40,540 bases of DNA, from contig JAKQIM010000021.1 of NCBI GenBank assembly GCA_029557965.1, forward strand, positions 1-40,540, read 5' to 3'. Position numbers and translations under genes: made by a program. The DNA is from Chloroflexota bacterium. Its GTDB lineage: Bacteria > Chloroflexota > Anaerolineae > Anaerolineales > UBA4823. Positions 1 through 7,577 of this stretch are shown in pieces. The notes beneath the pieces were generated by a model, which did no database searches, was not told where the DNA came from, and saw nothing but the letters and a program-made list of their open reading frames with translations. Each line of letters starts with the position of its first letter. Position 1 is the first letter of the stretch.

Positions 1-762
1 CATGCCGGTAGTATCCAGATCCATCGAGATGTACTGCCCAAAGCCTTCGCCGCTGTCGATCGTCTCGCAATTCCAATCCCCGGCCGCGTCGCCCACGCCA
101 CAGTTACCAGCCGTTTTCCGGTAGGCATACTTCAGCGTGCCCATGGTTTTTACCGTGGGGAAAAGGATCCTGCTCTGCAGTTGGTAGCCGATGATGGGCG
201 AATTGTCTTCGTTGTACGCCAGGTCGCTATAGAGGCCGTAATAAGTCGTTGCGATGGACGAGCTTTGGATCATCTCGATCGTCCAGGAGCAGGAGGTTGG
301 AAAATTATATGTGCAGTGGTAATAGGCGTACTTGAGGGCGTGGTTGGTGGCATCGTAGTAGCTGATGCCGTAGCGGGTGCCCCCAATCAACTGCACTGGA
401 TGGGCCATCGCCAGCGAAGCATACTGCCCCACGTTGCCCTCCGAATCAATCGTCTCACACGACCAGCGGTTGGCGGTGCCGCAGTTGCCGCCCGTGCCCA
501 CGTATTTCGCCAGCCGCAGGTCGCCATTGACGCTGTCATAATAGGCAACATACATTTCGCCGTTGTATCGAACAGCCAATGAAGCATGCCCACCCAGGGA
601 TGGCCCACCGTCCTGGCCTTTTTCCACATAGCTCTCGAACCAGGGCAGCATGCGCGTTGCCAGGTCATCGGCGGCCTGGGGCTGGGCTGCTTGCGCCAGG
701 CCTGCGCCCATCAGTACGATCATAAAAGTCAAAGCGATTCGTAAAATGATTTTGCGGTTCAT
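1..762 (-). CDS. Secreted repeat protein, N-terminal part (runs off the window)
   Basis: Reading leftward from ATG at 762-760, 254 codons stay open to the window edge, so the C-terminus is missing. An AGGAG box lies about 10 nt upstream. Residues 1 to about 26 form a signal peptide (Lys/Arg start, hydrophobic core, cleavage near AQA-AQP), so the protein is exported. The mature part carries repeats with a Tyr-rich blade such as MYVAYYDSVNGDLRLAKY and a Cys-containing unit, seen as WSCETIDSEG and WNCETIDSGE, each followed by a GQY(A/I)S(L/M) strand. The regular spacing suggests a beta-propeller or BNR-like fold, and the paired Cys in each unit (GNCG...W.CE) could form disulfides. No catalytic residues are recognised. 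Function unknown; it could be a surface-binding or carbohydrate-related protein. Confidence 0.85.
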   Translation of the reverse strand, partial: MNRKIILRIALTFMIVLMGAGLAQAAQPQAADDLATRMLPWFESYVEKGQDGGPSLGGHASLAVRYNGEMYVAYYDSVNGDLRLAKYVGTGGNCGTANRWSCETIDSEGNVGQYASLAMAHPVQLIGGTRYGISYYDATNHALKYAYYHCTYNFPTSCSWTIEMIQSSSIATTYYGLYSDLAYNEDNSPIIGYQLQSRILFPTVKTMGTLKYAYRKTAGNCGVGDAAGDWNCETIDSGEGFGQYISMDLDTTGM

Positions 763-1048
763 GATGATCGATCTCCTTTTCGTGCCAGCAGCTTGGGCGT
801 AAAAAGTGACATGCTTTTTTTACGCAGGATCAACACGGGTTAAATACCCGCTGCACAACCACTGAGGAACCAATCACTCACTGATCACCGGTCACGAAAT
901 GCCAGGTACCAATCGTCAATCCCCCTCCCCTCGCGTTTTTATTATAACGCCAAATATCATGCGCTGGTATAAGACATTGGGGGCATTGGATGGCCGCTGA
1001 CCCTGCCGCCGGCCCTGCATCTCGGCAGGTCGGTGGTACAATCGCTGC
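763..1048. other. Divergent intergenic region
   Basis: No gene is seen in these 286 bases. On the minus strand a TATAAT hexamer (946-941) could drive the secreted protein with a leader of about 170 nt. That leader contains two small hairpins: CGGGT/ACCCG (836-840 with 846-850) and a GCGTAAAAAG arm pairing with a T-rich arm ending in ACGC (797-806 with 814-825, with a 2-nt bulge). On the plus strand only the extended -10 at 1034-1042 stands out. No known riboswitch consensus was recognised. Confidence 0.4.
1034..1042 (+). promoter_or_regulatory. Extended -10 promoter giving a leaderless transcript
   Basis: TGG followed by TACAAT (1037-1042) is an extended -10 element. Six bases separate it from the ATG at 1049, so transcription should start on or next to the start codon. 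No convincing -35 and no Shine-Dalgarno site precede the gene. The same geometry occurs before 15738 (-) and 38016 (+). Confidence 0.5.
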
Positions 1049-1690
1049 ATGACCCTCAAAGCCATCTTATGGGACCTGGACGGCGTGCTGGCTGATACCC
1101 TTGAGCTGCATTACCAGACCTGGTCTGCCGCCTTTGCTGAACACAAGCTGCCCTTCAGCCGCGAGCTGTACCGGCAGGCCTTTGGCATGAACAACAAGGA
1201 CCTGGTAGCCACCGTGCTGGGCCGCCCGGCCGAGCCAGAATTTGTAGCCCTGGTCACCGGTCAGAAAGAGAGCGCCTTCCAGCAGGCCGCGCCGGGCCTG
1301 GTGCGCAGCTTTCCGGGCGTGCGAGCATGGCTGGAAGCCGCCCAGCGGCAGGGCCTGCGCCAGGCCGTGGCTTCTTCGGCCCCGCCGCTTAACATCGAGA
1401 TCCTGGTAGATGCCCTGGAGATGCGCCCTTACTTCAAGGCCCTGGTATCGGGCTTCCACATCCCCGGCAAGCCCAATCCAGATGTCTTCTTAGAGGCTGC
1501 CCGCCGCCTGGAAGTCACCCCTCAGGAATGCCTGGTGATCGAAGATTCGCTCCCCGGCCTCGAAGCCGCCCGCCGCGCCGGCATGCGCCGCCTGGCTGTG
1601 GCCAACACCAACCCGCCCGATGTGTTGGCAAAGGCCGCCGACCTGGTGACCACCAGCCTGGCAGAGCTGAGGCTCGAACAGGTGCATTAA
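1049..1690 (+). CDS. HAD-superfamily phosphatase/phosphomutase (beta-PGM/CbbY-like)
   Basis: 213 aa, the usual length for the family. The N-terminal DLDGV motif gives the nucleophile Asp9 and acid/base Asp11. A helical cap follows (about residues 16-85), then the motif II Ser in AVASSAPP, the motif III Lys in GKPNPDVF and the metal-binding acidic motif VIEDSLPGLEAA. This matches HAD subfamily IA enzymes such as beta-phosphoglucomutase, phosphoglycolate phosphatase and CbbY. The substrate cannot be told from sequence. It is the first gene of a four-gene operon: its TAA overlaps the next ATG (TAATG). The upstream promoter predicts a leaderless mRNA. The cytoplasmic location is inferred from the absence of a signal. 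Confidence 0.9.
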   Translation: MTLKAILWDLDGVLADTLELHYQTWSAAFAEHKLPFSRELYRQAFGMNNKDLVATVLGRPAEPEFVALVTGQKESAFQQAAPGLVRSFPGVRAWLEAAQRQGLRQAVASSAPPLNIEILVDALEMRPYFKALVSGFHIPGKPNPDVFLEAARRLEVTPQECLVIEDSLPGLEAARRAGMRRLAVANTNPPDVLAKAADLVTTSLAELRLEQVH

Positions 1691-2862
1691 TGCCCCCTCG
1701 CACCCGCTTTTTGCCCTACCAGCCCAAGACCATCCTGAACAAGGGCCCGCGCGCCGACCACTGGTTCTGGACGCGCTACAGCGCTTACCCTTACCTGGGC
1801 TGCCAGCACGGCTGCGAGTTCTGCTACTGCCGCGAGCAAAAGTTCTTTCCACACAAAACACCCGGCGCAGCGCTGCCCGCCTACGATGCCGCTGCCGACC
1901 CCTTCTCGCACCTGATCAAGGTCAAAGAGAACGCCCCCCAGCTCTTGCGCAAGGCCCTGGCCCGCCTGCCCCTGGATGTGCTCTTCACCGGCGATTACCA
2001 GCCCGCCGAGCGCAAGTTTGGCCTCTCGCGCCAGATGCTAGAGGTGTGCCTCGACCTGGGATTCCCGGTCTTCATCCTCAGCCGCTCGCCGCTGGTGCTG
2101 CGCGACCTGGACCTGATCCAGGCCATCCACCGGCGGGCGCGGGCCATGGTGGCCTTCAGCATCATCACCACACCCGATTCGCCAGACTATGCCCGCGTTT
2201 GCCGCATGGAACGCCTGGCCCCACCGGCCGCCAAGCGCTTTGCGGCTATGCAGCAGGTGGCCGCGGCGGGCATTCCCACCGGCACGGTGGCCATGCCCCT
2301 CTTGCCCGGCCTGTGCGATGACGACGCCAACCTGCAATCTCTGGCGCGCTGGACGGCCGGCCACGGCGGGGGCTTCATGCTGGGCTCGGGCCTGACCTTA
2401 TCAGACCAACAGCGCCAGTACTTCTTCGGCGTGCTGGGCCAGCTCTGCCCCGATCTGTTGGCGCACTATCAAAAGATTTATCCGCCCGGCTCTTACGGCC
2501 CGGCCGGGCCGGGTTGGCCACCCTTTGGCCGCCGCATCCGCACCGCCTGCCAGGCAGCCGGCATCCGCCACCGCATCCCGCGCCAGGTGGTGCCCGGCGA
2601 AAAGCGCAGCCTCAACAAGCGCGTGGCCGAGGCCCTGGCCGATGCGCTCTACACGCTCGAGATCGAAGACGCCCCCCAGCACCGCATCTGGGCTTACCGC
2701 AAAGCCGCCTGGGCCGTTGACGACCTGGAGCAGGAATTGGGCTTGTTCTATAAGACGATGGGGCGCAAGGGCCTGGAAAGCCTGCCCGGCATCGGACCCG
2801 GCATGGCCGAGGTGGTGGCAGGGATGATCAAAACAATCAATCAACAGGATAGTGCAAATTGA
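1690..2862 (+). CDS. SPL-family radical SAM protein with C-terminal helix-hairpin-helix
   Basis: 390 aa from the ATG inside TAATG. A longer in-frame start at 1528 exists, but it lies inside the HAD gene and precedes the conserved region. Cys38, Cys42 and Cys45 form the CX3CX2C motif in GCQHGCEFCYC that binds the 4Fe-4S cluster for S-adenosylmethionine cleavage. The context (NKGPRADHWFW before it, FTGDYQPAERKFGLSR and VFILSRSPLVLRDLDL after it) resembles spore-photoproduct-lyase-like radical SAM proteins of the Rv2578c type, whose substrates are mostly unknown. The last 40 residues contain GLESLPGIGPGMAEVV, a helix-hairpin-helix signature typical of non-specific DNA binding. A role on DNA is therefore attractive but inferred. 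The TGA overlaps the next ATG. Confidence 0.85.
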   Translation: MPPRTRFLPYQPKTILNKGPRADHWFWTRYSAYPYLGCQHGCEFCYCREQKFFPHKTPGAALPAYDAAADPFSHLIKVKENAPQLLRKALARLPLDVLFTGDYQPAERKFGLSRQMLEVCLDLGFPVFILSRSPLVLRDLDLIQAIHRRARAMVAFSIITTPDSPDYARVCRMERLAPPAAKRFAAMQQVAAAGIPTGTVAMPLLPGLCDDDANLQSLARWTAGHGGGFMLGSGLTLSDQQRQYFFGVLGQLCPDLLAHYQKIYPPGSYGPAGPGWPPFGRRIRTACQAAGIRHRIPRQVVPGEKRSLNKRVAEALADALYTLEIEDAPQHRIWAYRKAAWAVDDLEQELGLFYKTMGRKGLESLPGIGPGMAEVVAGMIKTINQQDSAN

Positions 2863-3653
2863 TGCCCCTCAATTGGATGGATGTGACCGGTTTATCATTC
2901 AACACCCTGCTGCTCTTAGAGCGGGTGCAGTTAAGCTGGCTGCCCGGCTGGCTGAAAGAGCCCGAGCTGGCCCTGGCCTTACACGCCAACCCGGCCGTGG
3001 CCTGGTACCTGCGCCACAAGTGCCCGCCGGTCGCCCCCTGGGTAGACCAGGTGTTGGCGCAGGTCGATCAAGCCGCGGCTGGAGACCCCCAGGCGGTGCG
3101 CGCGGCTGAAGTGGCCGTTCTGCGCGCCATCGAAGACCTGGTGGTGTATGCCGTTGATCCCAGCGTTTACGATGCCCAGCCCTTCCTGGCCTGGGATTCA
3201 GACGAGCTGCACAAGCTGGCCGATTGGCGCGGCCAGATGGTGATCGACGTTGGCTCGGGCACAGGGCGGCTGGCCTTCGTGGCAGCCCAGGCCGGGGCAC
3301 GGGCGGTCTTTGCCGTCGAGCCGGTGGAGAACCTGCGCCATTACATCAAAGAGAAAGCCCGCCGCCAGGGCCTGCACAATGTCTTCCCGGTAGATGGCAC
3401 CATCACCAGCCTGCCCTTCCCCGATGACTTTGCCGGTGTGACCATGGGCGGGCACGTTTTTGGCGACCTGCCGGCAGAAGAAATGGCCGAGCTGCGCCGT
3501 GTCACCCGCCCCGGCGGGCAGATCATCCTCTGCCCAGGCAGCAGCCTCAGCCAGCAGGCCGCTCATGATTTCCTGGTGGCCCAGGGCTTCTATTGGAATA
3601 CCTTTGAAGAACCCCGCGACGGGATCAAACGAAAGTATTGGATCACAAAATGA
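2862..3653 (+). CDS. Class I SAM-dependent methyltransferase
   Basis: 263 aa. The start is ATG 2862 within TGATG; a TTG one codon earlier is also in frame but is not needed. The N-terminal 110 residues are helical and not recognised. Motif I, VIDVGSGTGRLAFV, places Asp129 and the Gly131/133/135 loop for the SAM adenosine. The acidic end of strand 2 is in FAVEPVENLRHY, and the post-motif RRVTRPGGQIILCPGS is the usual methyltransferase strand 5 region. The substrate is unknown. Overlap with the radical SAM gene and the following lipoprotein gene shows one transcript. No TPR or membrane segment is seen. Confidence 0.85.
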   Translation: MPLNWMDVTGLSFNTLLLLERVQLSWLPGWLKEPELALALHANPAVAWYLRHKCPPVAPWVDQVLAQVDQAAAGDPQAVRAAEVAVLRAIEDLVVYAVDPSVYDAQPFLAWDSDELHKLADWRGQMVIDVGSGTGRLAFVAAQAGARAVFAVEPVENLRHYIKEKARRQGLHNVFPVDGTITSLPFPDDFAGVTMGGHVFGDLPAEEMAELRRVTRPGGQIILCPGSSLSQQAAHDFLVAQGFYWNTFEEPRDGIKRKYWITK

Positions 3654-5182
3654 ACAAACTACGAACCGCATTCCTTCTCCTGGCGGCTGCCATCGTCCTG
3701 GCGGCTTGCACGGCCCAGCCCACTGCCGCCCCCACCCTGGCCGCTCAACCCGCGCCCACGGTGATACCTGCCACCGCCACCCTACCCGCCCCCACCCCCA
3801 CCTTTTACCCGGTCACCAGCTTTACACCAGAAGAGGTGGCCCTGAACGAGGCCGATTGGAGCCGGGTCTCTGGCCCAGAAGGGGATGAATGGGTCAGCGC
3901 GCTGGCCGTGGATGGCTACGGCAACACCTGGTTTGCCAGCGACAAGGGCGTCTGGCGCTACGATGGCAGCGCCTGGCGCATCTACACCACCGATGACGGC
4001 CTGCCCACCAACGACGCCTGGGGCCTGACCCTCACCGCCAGCGATGCACCGGTTGCCGGGCTATGCGGCGGTGTCTTCCGCCTGGTTGGCGAATCTTGGG
4101 AAAGCGTGGACGAACAAGCCCCAACCAGCACCGCCAGCACCTGTTTCCAGGCCCTGGCTGCCGCAGAAGATGGCTCAATCTGGATGGGCATGGTGAACAA
4201 CAATTTTGGCGCGGGCCTTGGGCCGGGGGTATTGCGGTTCAACGGCTTTGCCTGGCTAAGCTACACAGATAGTGAGACGACCATCCTGAATGGCTTTAAA
4301 GCCGAGCCGGCTGACCTGCCCGGCAGTGACGTGGCACTCTCGCTGGTCAGCCGCACGGGGGAGGTGTGGGCACTGATGGATGAAGGGCTGGCCCGCTATG
4401 ACGGCACAAGCTGGGCTGTCTACGACGCATCCAACAGCCCGCTCAACACCCGCCTGTGGGGCCTGGTGGAAGACCAGTCCGGCGGCATATGGGTGGGCAC
4501 GCAAAGCGGCGCAGCTTACTTTGACGGCGCACGCTGGAGCGTTTATGCCCCGGCGGATGGTTTCGAGGGCCTGGTGGTACCCCTGGCAGTCGAACCACAG
4601 GGAGCAGTCTGGTTCCACACCAACGCCGGCCTGCTGCGCCTGGAAGATGACACCTGGCAGCGCTACACCGTGCCAGCCAGCCTGGCTGGCGAGCGCGCCT
4701 GGGCGGGCGTGATTGGGCCAGATGGGGCTTTGTGGCTGGGCACCTGGGGCGGCGGAGCGTTCCGCTACCTGCCCGGCGAGGCCGATGTGACCCGCGTGCT
4801 GCCCCTGCCCACCCCGGTTCCCACCGCCACGCCCGTCATCGAGCCGCCGGATATCAGCACCCTGCCAGGCGGCAGGGTTGAAAACGGCGCCGCCACTTAC
4901 ACCGAACAGCGCTGTGCCGAATGCCACGGCGAGGTGGCCCAGCAAGAGAGCTTGCTGCTAGCCCCCTGGCTGGGTGAGATGGCATCCAGCGCCGCCAGCC
5001 GCCAGCCCGGTTACACCGCCGAACAGTATCTTTTCGAAGCGCTGGTTGATCCCGACGCCTTCATTGCCCCACAATGCCCCATCGGCGCCTGCTCTGGCGG
5101 GCTGATGCCCTATTACAGCCAGCTCAGTAACCAACAGCTTGCCGATCTGATCGCCTACTTGCTGGCTGGCACACAACCTTAA
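3650..5182 (+). CDS. Lipoprotein with beta-propeller repeats and a C-terminal cytochrome c domain
   Basis: 510 aa from ATG 3650 (ATGA overlap with the methyltransferase stop). A type II signal ends in VLAAC with lipidated Cys20, followed by a Pro/Thr/Ala linker. Residues about 60-385 contain repeated blades of the Reg_prop type (VWRYDGSAWRIYTTDDGL, LARYDGTSWAVYDAS, AAYFDGARWSVYAPADG, ALWLGTWGGGAFRYL). After a second PTPVPTATP linker, residues about 405-510 form a class I c-type cytochrome: CAECH at Cys422/Cys425/His426 for covalent haem, and Met486 in GLMPYYSQLS as likely sixth ligand. The protein should sit on the outer face of the membrane and pass electrons. Propeller ligand and electron partner are unknown. 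Last gene of the operon. Confidence 0.88.
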   Translation: MNKLRTAFLLLAAAIVLAACTAQPTAAPTLAAQPAPTVIPATATLPAPTPTFYPVTSFTPEEVALNEADWSRVSGPEGDEWVSALAVDGYGNTWFASDKGVWRYDGSAWRIYTTDDGLPTNDAWGLTLTASDAPVAGLCGGVFRLVGESWESVDEQAPTSTASTCFQALAAAEDGSIWMGMVNNNFGAGLGPGVLRFNGFAWLSYTDSETTILNGFKAEPADLPGSDVALSLVSRTGEVWALMDEGLARYDGTSWAVYDASNSPLNTRLWGLVEDQSGGIWVGTQSGAAYFDGARWSVYAPADGFEGLVVPLAVEPQGAVWFHTNAGLLRLEDDTWQRYTVPASLAGERAWAGVIGPDGALWLGTWGGGAFRYLPGEADVTRVLPLPTPVPTATPVIEPPDISTLPGGRVENGAATYTEQRCAECHGEVAQQESLLLAPWLGEMASSAASRQPGYTAEQYLFEALVDPDAFIAPQCPIGACSGGLMPYYSQLSNQQLADLIAYLLAGTQP

Positions 5183-5196
5183 CCAGCAAGTGTTTA

Positions 5197-5235
5197 GGGA
5201 TGTGAACGGGCGTTGACTTCGCCCGTTCACATCCC
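5197..5235 (+). terminator. Perfect hairpin terminator
   Basis: Arms 5197-5212 and 5220-5235 are perfectly complementary over 16 bp, with a 7-nt loop (TTGACTT). It begins 15 nt after the lipoprotein stop. There is no long T-run after it, so it may act as a weak terminator or mRNA 3'-end stabiliser. Confidence 0.6.
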
Positions 5236-5290
5236 ATCTGCTTCCGCTCCCGGCTGGCAGAGGCGGCGCTCCGCAAGCGCATATTCGATG

Positions 5291-5296
5291 TATAAT
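5291..5296 (+). promoter_or_regulatory. Candidate -10 box for the sensor kinase operon
   Basis: TATAAT lies 67 nt upstream of the ATG at 5364, giving a leader of about 60 nt. No clear -35 is present. Confidence 0.35.
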
Positions 5297-5363
5297 GAAT
5301 ATAGCGTGCCGCCCTGGCGCTTAAAAATCACCATTCTATTCTTCAAACGACCTCGTTTAGCCT

Positions 5364-7577
5364 ATGAACACGGATCCAGCCAATCCTCGTCCCAAGCTGC
5401 CCCCACACCTCCTGCCGCTGTTGGCAGGCGTGGCCGTTGTCAGCCTGGTGCTGATGGGCCTGTATGGGCTGGTGATGCAGGCCCTGGGCCCATCGCTCAG
5501 CGCCTGGAGCACGGCCCTGATCGCCATCGTCTTTGGCCTGCTGGTGATCGGCGCCAACGAGATCCTGTTTTTCGGCCGGCTGAGGGCCCTTAACCACCAG
5601 GCACAGCACGAAGCCGGGCAAGCTTTGCGCGAGAGCGAGGCGCGCTTCCGCGAGCTGTTCGAAGAGTCGCCCATTTCGCTGTGGGAACAAGATTTTGCCG
5701 CCGTCAAACAGCGCATCCAAGAGCTGCGCCAGCAGGGCGTGCAAGATTTCAGAACCTTCTTTGAAAACAACCCCCAAGAGGTATCCCAGTGCGTGGCGCT
5801 GATCAAGGTCCTGCGCTTCAACCACGCCAGCCTGGAATTATACGCCGCCAACGACCGCAGCGAGATGCTGAGCAGCATCGATCAATTGGTGCCGGCTGAA
5901 GGTTACCAGTTGTTCATCGAAGAGCTGGTCTGGATCGCAGAAGGGCGCACCTCGTTTGCCTGGGAAGGCGTCAACCGCACCCTGCGCGGCGAGATCATTA
6001 ACATCCGCCTGCATTGGACGGCAGCGCCCGGCTTTGAAGAGTCGCTGGCTCGCGTGTTGGTGTCAATTGAGAACATCACCGCCAGCAAGCGCGCCGAGGC
6101 AGCCTTGCGCGAGAGCGAAGAGCGCTTTCGATCCACCTTCGAGCAGGCTGCCGTCGGCCTGGCTCACGTTGCCATTGAGGGTCATTTCTTGCGCGTCAAC
6201 CAGAAGCTGTGCCAGATCACCGGCTACTCAGATCAAGAATTGTTGGCCCTTACCTTCCAGGATATCACCCACCCCGATGACCTGCAAGCCGACCTGGGAT
6301 TCATCCAACAAATGCTGGCGGGCGAACGCAAGACCTACAGCATGGAAAAACGCTACTACCGAAAAGATGGCAGCCTGGTGTGGGTCAACCTGACGGCCGC
6401 CCTGGTGCGCCAGCCAGGCGGCGAGCCCAAGTATTTCATCTCGGTCATCGAAGATATCTCGCTCCGCAAAGAAGCCGAGGCCGCGCTGCACAACTCTGAG
6501 ATGCGCTACCGGGCGGTCTCTGAGCTAGCCTCTGACTTCGCCTTTGCAATGCAGGTTAACCCCCACGCGGGCCTTCACACCGAATGGGTCACCGATGCCT
6601 TCCAGCGCATCACCGGCTATTCGGCAGCCGAGTTTGGCCAGTACAGCGATTGGCTCAACCTGGTGCACCCCTCTGACCGCCCGGTGGTAGAAGACAGCCT
6701 CCAGCGCCTTCGCAGCGGAGCGCCGGTCACGATGCAGATGCGCATCCAGGCCCGGGATGGGCAGGTGCGCTGGGTGCGCCTGCAGCTCCGCCCTGAGCTT
6801 GAGCCTGCCGGCAGCGAAGCAGAAAAGCCGCACATCGGCCGCGTGTTGGGCACCGGGCAAGACATCTCTGAATACAAGCGCATCGAAAGCGAGATGCTCC
6901 ACGCCGAGCGCCTGACCGCCATGGGCCAGATGACCGCCACCCTGGCGCACGAGATCAAGAACCCCCTGCAAGCCATCCGCAGCGGCCTGGAACTGTTGAA
7001 TGATTTTCAACTCGAGGCAGATGAACGCCAGGAAATGCTAGAGATTTGCCAGCGCGAAGTGCAGCGCTTGCAGAGCATCACCCAAAATGTGCTCAACCTC
7101 AGCCGCAGCGGGCAAGATGCCTATGGCCTGGTCTCTATTCCCCAGGCCTGCCGCGAAACCCTGGACCTGCTTTCTCAGCAGATCCAAAACTCAGCTATCC
7201 AGGTTGAGCTGATCTTGCCCGAAGATTTGCCCCCCATCTATGGGTCTTATGACCAGTTCGTCCAACTGCTGCTCAATCTTGGGCTCAATTCCATCGAGTG
7301 CATGTCCAATGGTGGGCGGCTGGAGATCGCGGGGCAGGTGCAGGGCCAAGACCTGGTGGTCAGCATCAGCAACGATGGGCCGGCCATTCCGTCTGAACAC
7401 CTGCCGCACCTGTTTGAACCCTTCTTCACCACCAAGCCCAACGGCACCGGCCTGGGCCTGTTCATCTGCCACAACATCGTCGAACAGCACGGGGGTACGC
7501 TGGAGGTCAGCAATTTACCTGATGAAACCGGCGTGCAGTTCACCATTACCCTCCCCTACAAGCCAGAGACCCCATGA
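5364..7577 (+). CDS. Membrane sensor histidine kinase with PAS domains
   Basis: 737 aa. Two transmembrane helices (about residues 17-39 and 49-70) anchor the protein. About three PAS-type sensor regions follow: a divergent one near 88-235, a typical one near 246-365 ending in [15 protein letters not shown], and a third near 380-500 ending in [13 protein letters not shown]. The HisKA domain has the phospho-acceptor His529 in [12 protein letters not shown]. The ATPase domain shows the N box (NLGLNSIE), the G1 box (SNDGPAIP), the F box (FEPFFTTK) and the G2 box (NGTGLGLFI). It autophosphorylates and should pass phosphate to the receiver of the next protein, whose ATG overlaps this stop by ATGA. 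The short extracellular loop suggests sensing by the cytoplasmic PAS domains. The ligand is unknown. Confidence 0.93.
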   Translation: MNTDPANPRPKLPPHLLPLLAGVAVVSLVLMGLYGLVMQALGPSLSAWSTALIAIVFGLLVIGANEILFFGRLRALNHQAQHEAGQALRESEARFRELFEESPISLWEQDFAAVKQRIQELRQQGVQDFRTFFENNPQEVSQCVALIKVLRFNHASLELYAANDRSEMLSSIDQLVPAEGYQLFIEELVWIAEGRTSFAWEGVNRTLRGEIINIRLHWTAAPGFEESLARVLVSIENITASKRAEAALRESEERFRSTFEQAAVGLAHVAIEGHFLRVNQKLCQITGYSDQELLALTFQDITHPDDLQADLGFIQQMLAGERKTYSMEKRYYRKDGSLVWVNLTAALVRQPGGEPKYFISVIEDISLRKEAEAALHNSEMRYRAVSELASDFAFAMQVNPHAGLHTEWVTDAFQRITGYSAAEFGQYSDWLNLVHPSDRPVVEDSLQRLRSGAPVTMQMRIQARDGQVRWVRLQLRPELEPAGSEAEKPHIGRVLGTGQDISEYKRIESEMLHAERLTAMGQMTATLAHEIKNPLQAIRSGLELLNDFQLEADERQEMLEICQREVQRLQSITQNVLNLSRSGQDAYGLVSIPQACRETLDLLSQQIQNSAIQVELILPEDLPPIYGSYDQFVQLLLNLGLNSIECMSNGGRLEIAGQVQGQDLVVSISNDGPAIPSEHLPHLFEPFFTTKPNGTGLGLFICHNIVEQHGGTLEVSNLPDETGVQFTITLPYKPETP

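Noticed and set aside
1528..1690. N-terminal extension of the radical SAM gene to 1528
   Set aside because: It would lie within the HAD gene; the TAATG junction and the start of similarity support ATG 1690.
4256..4945. 229-codon minus-strand frame within the propeller-cytochrome gene
   Set aside because: Shadow frame without start signals; the plus strand has clear lipobox, repeats and haem motif.
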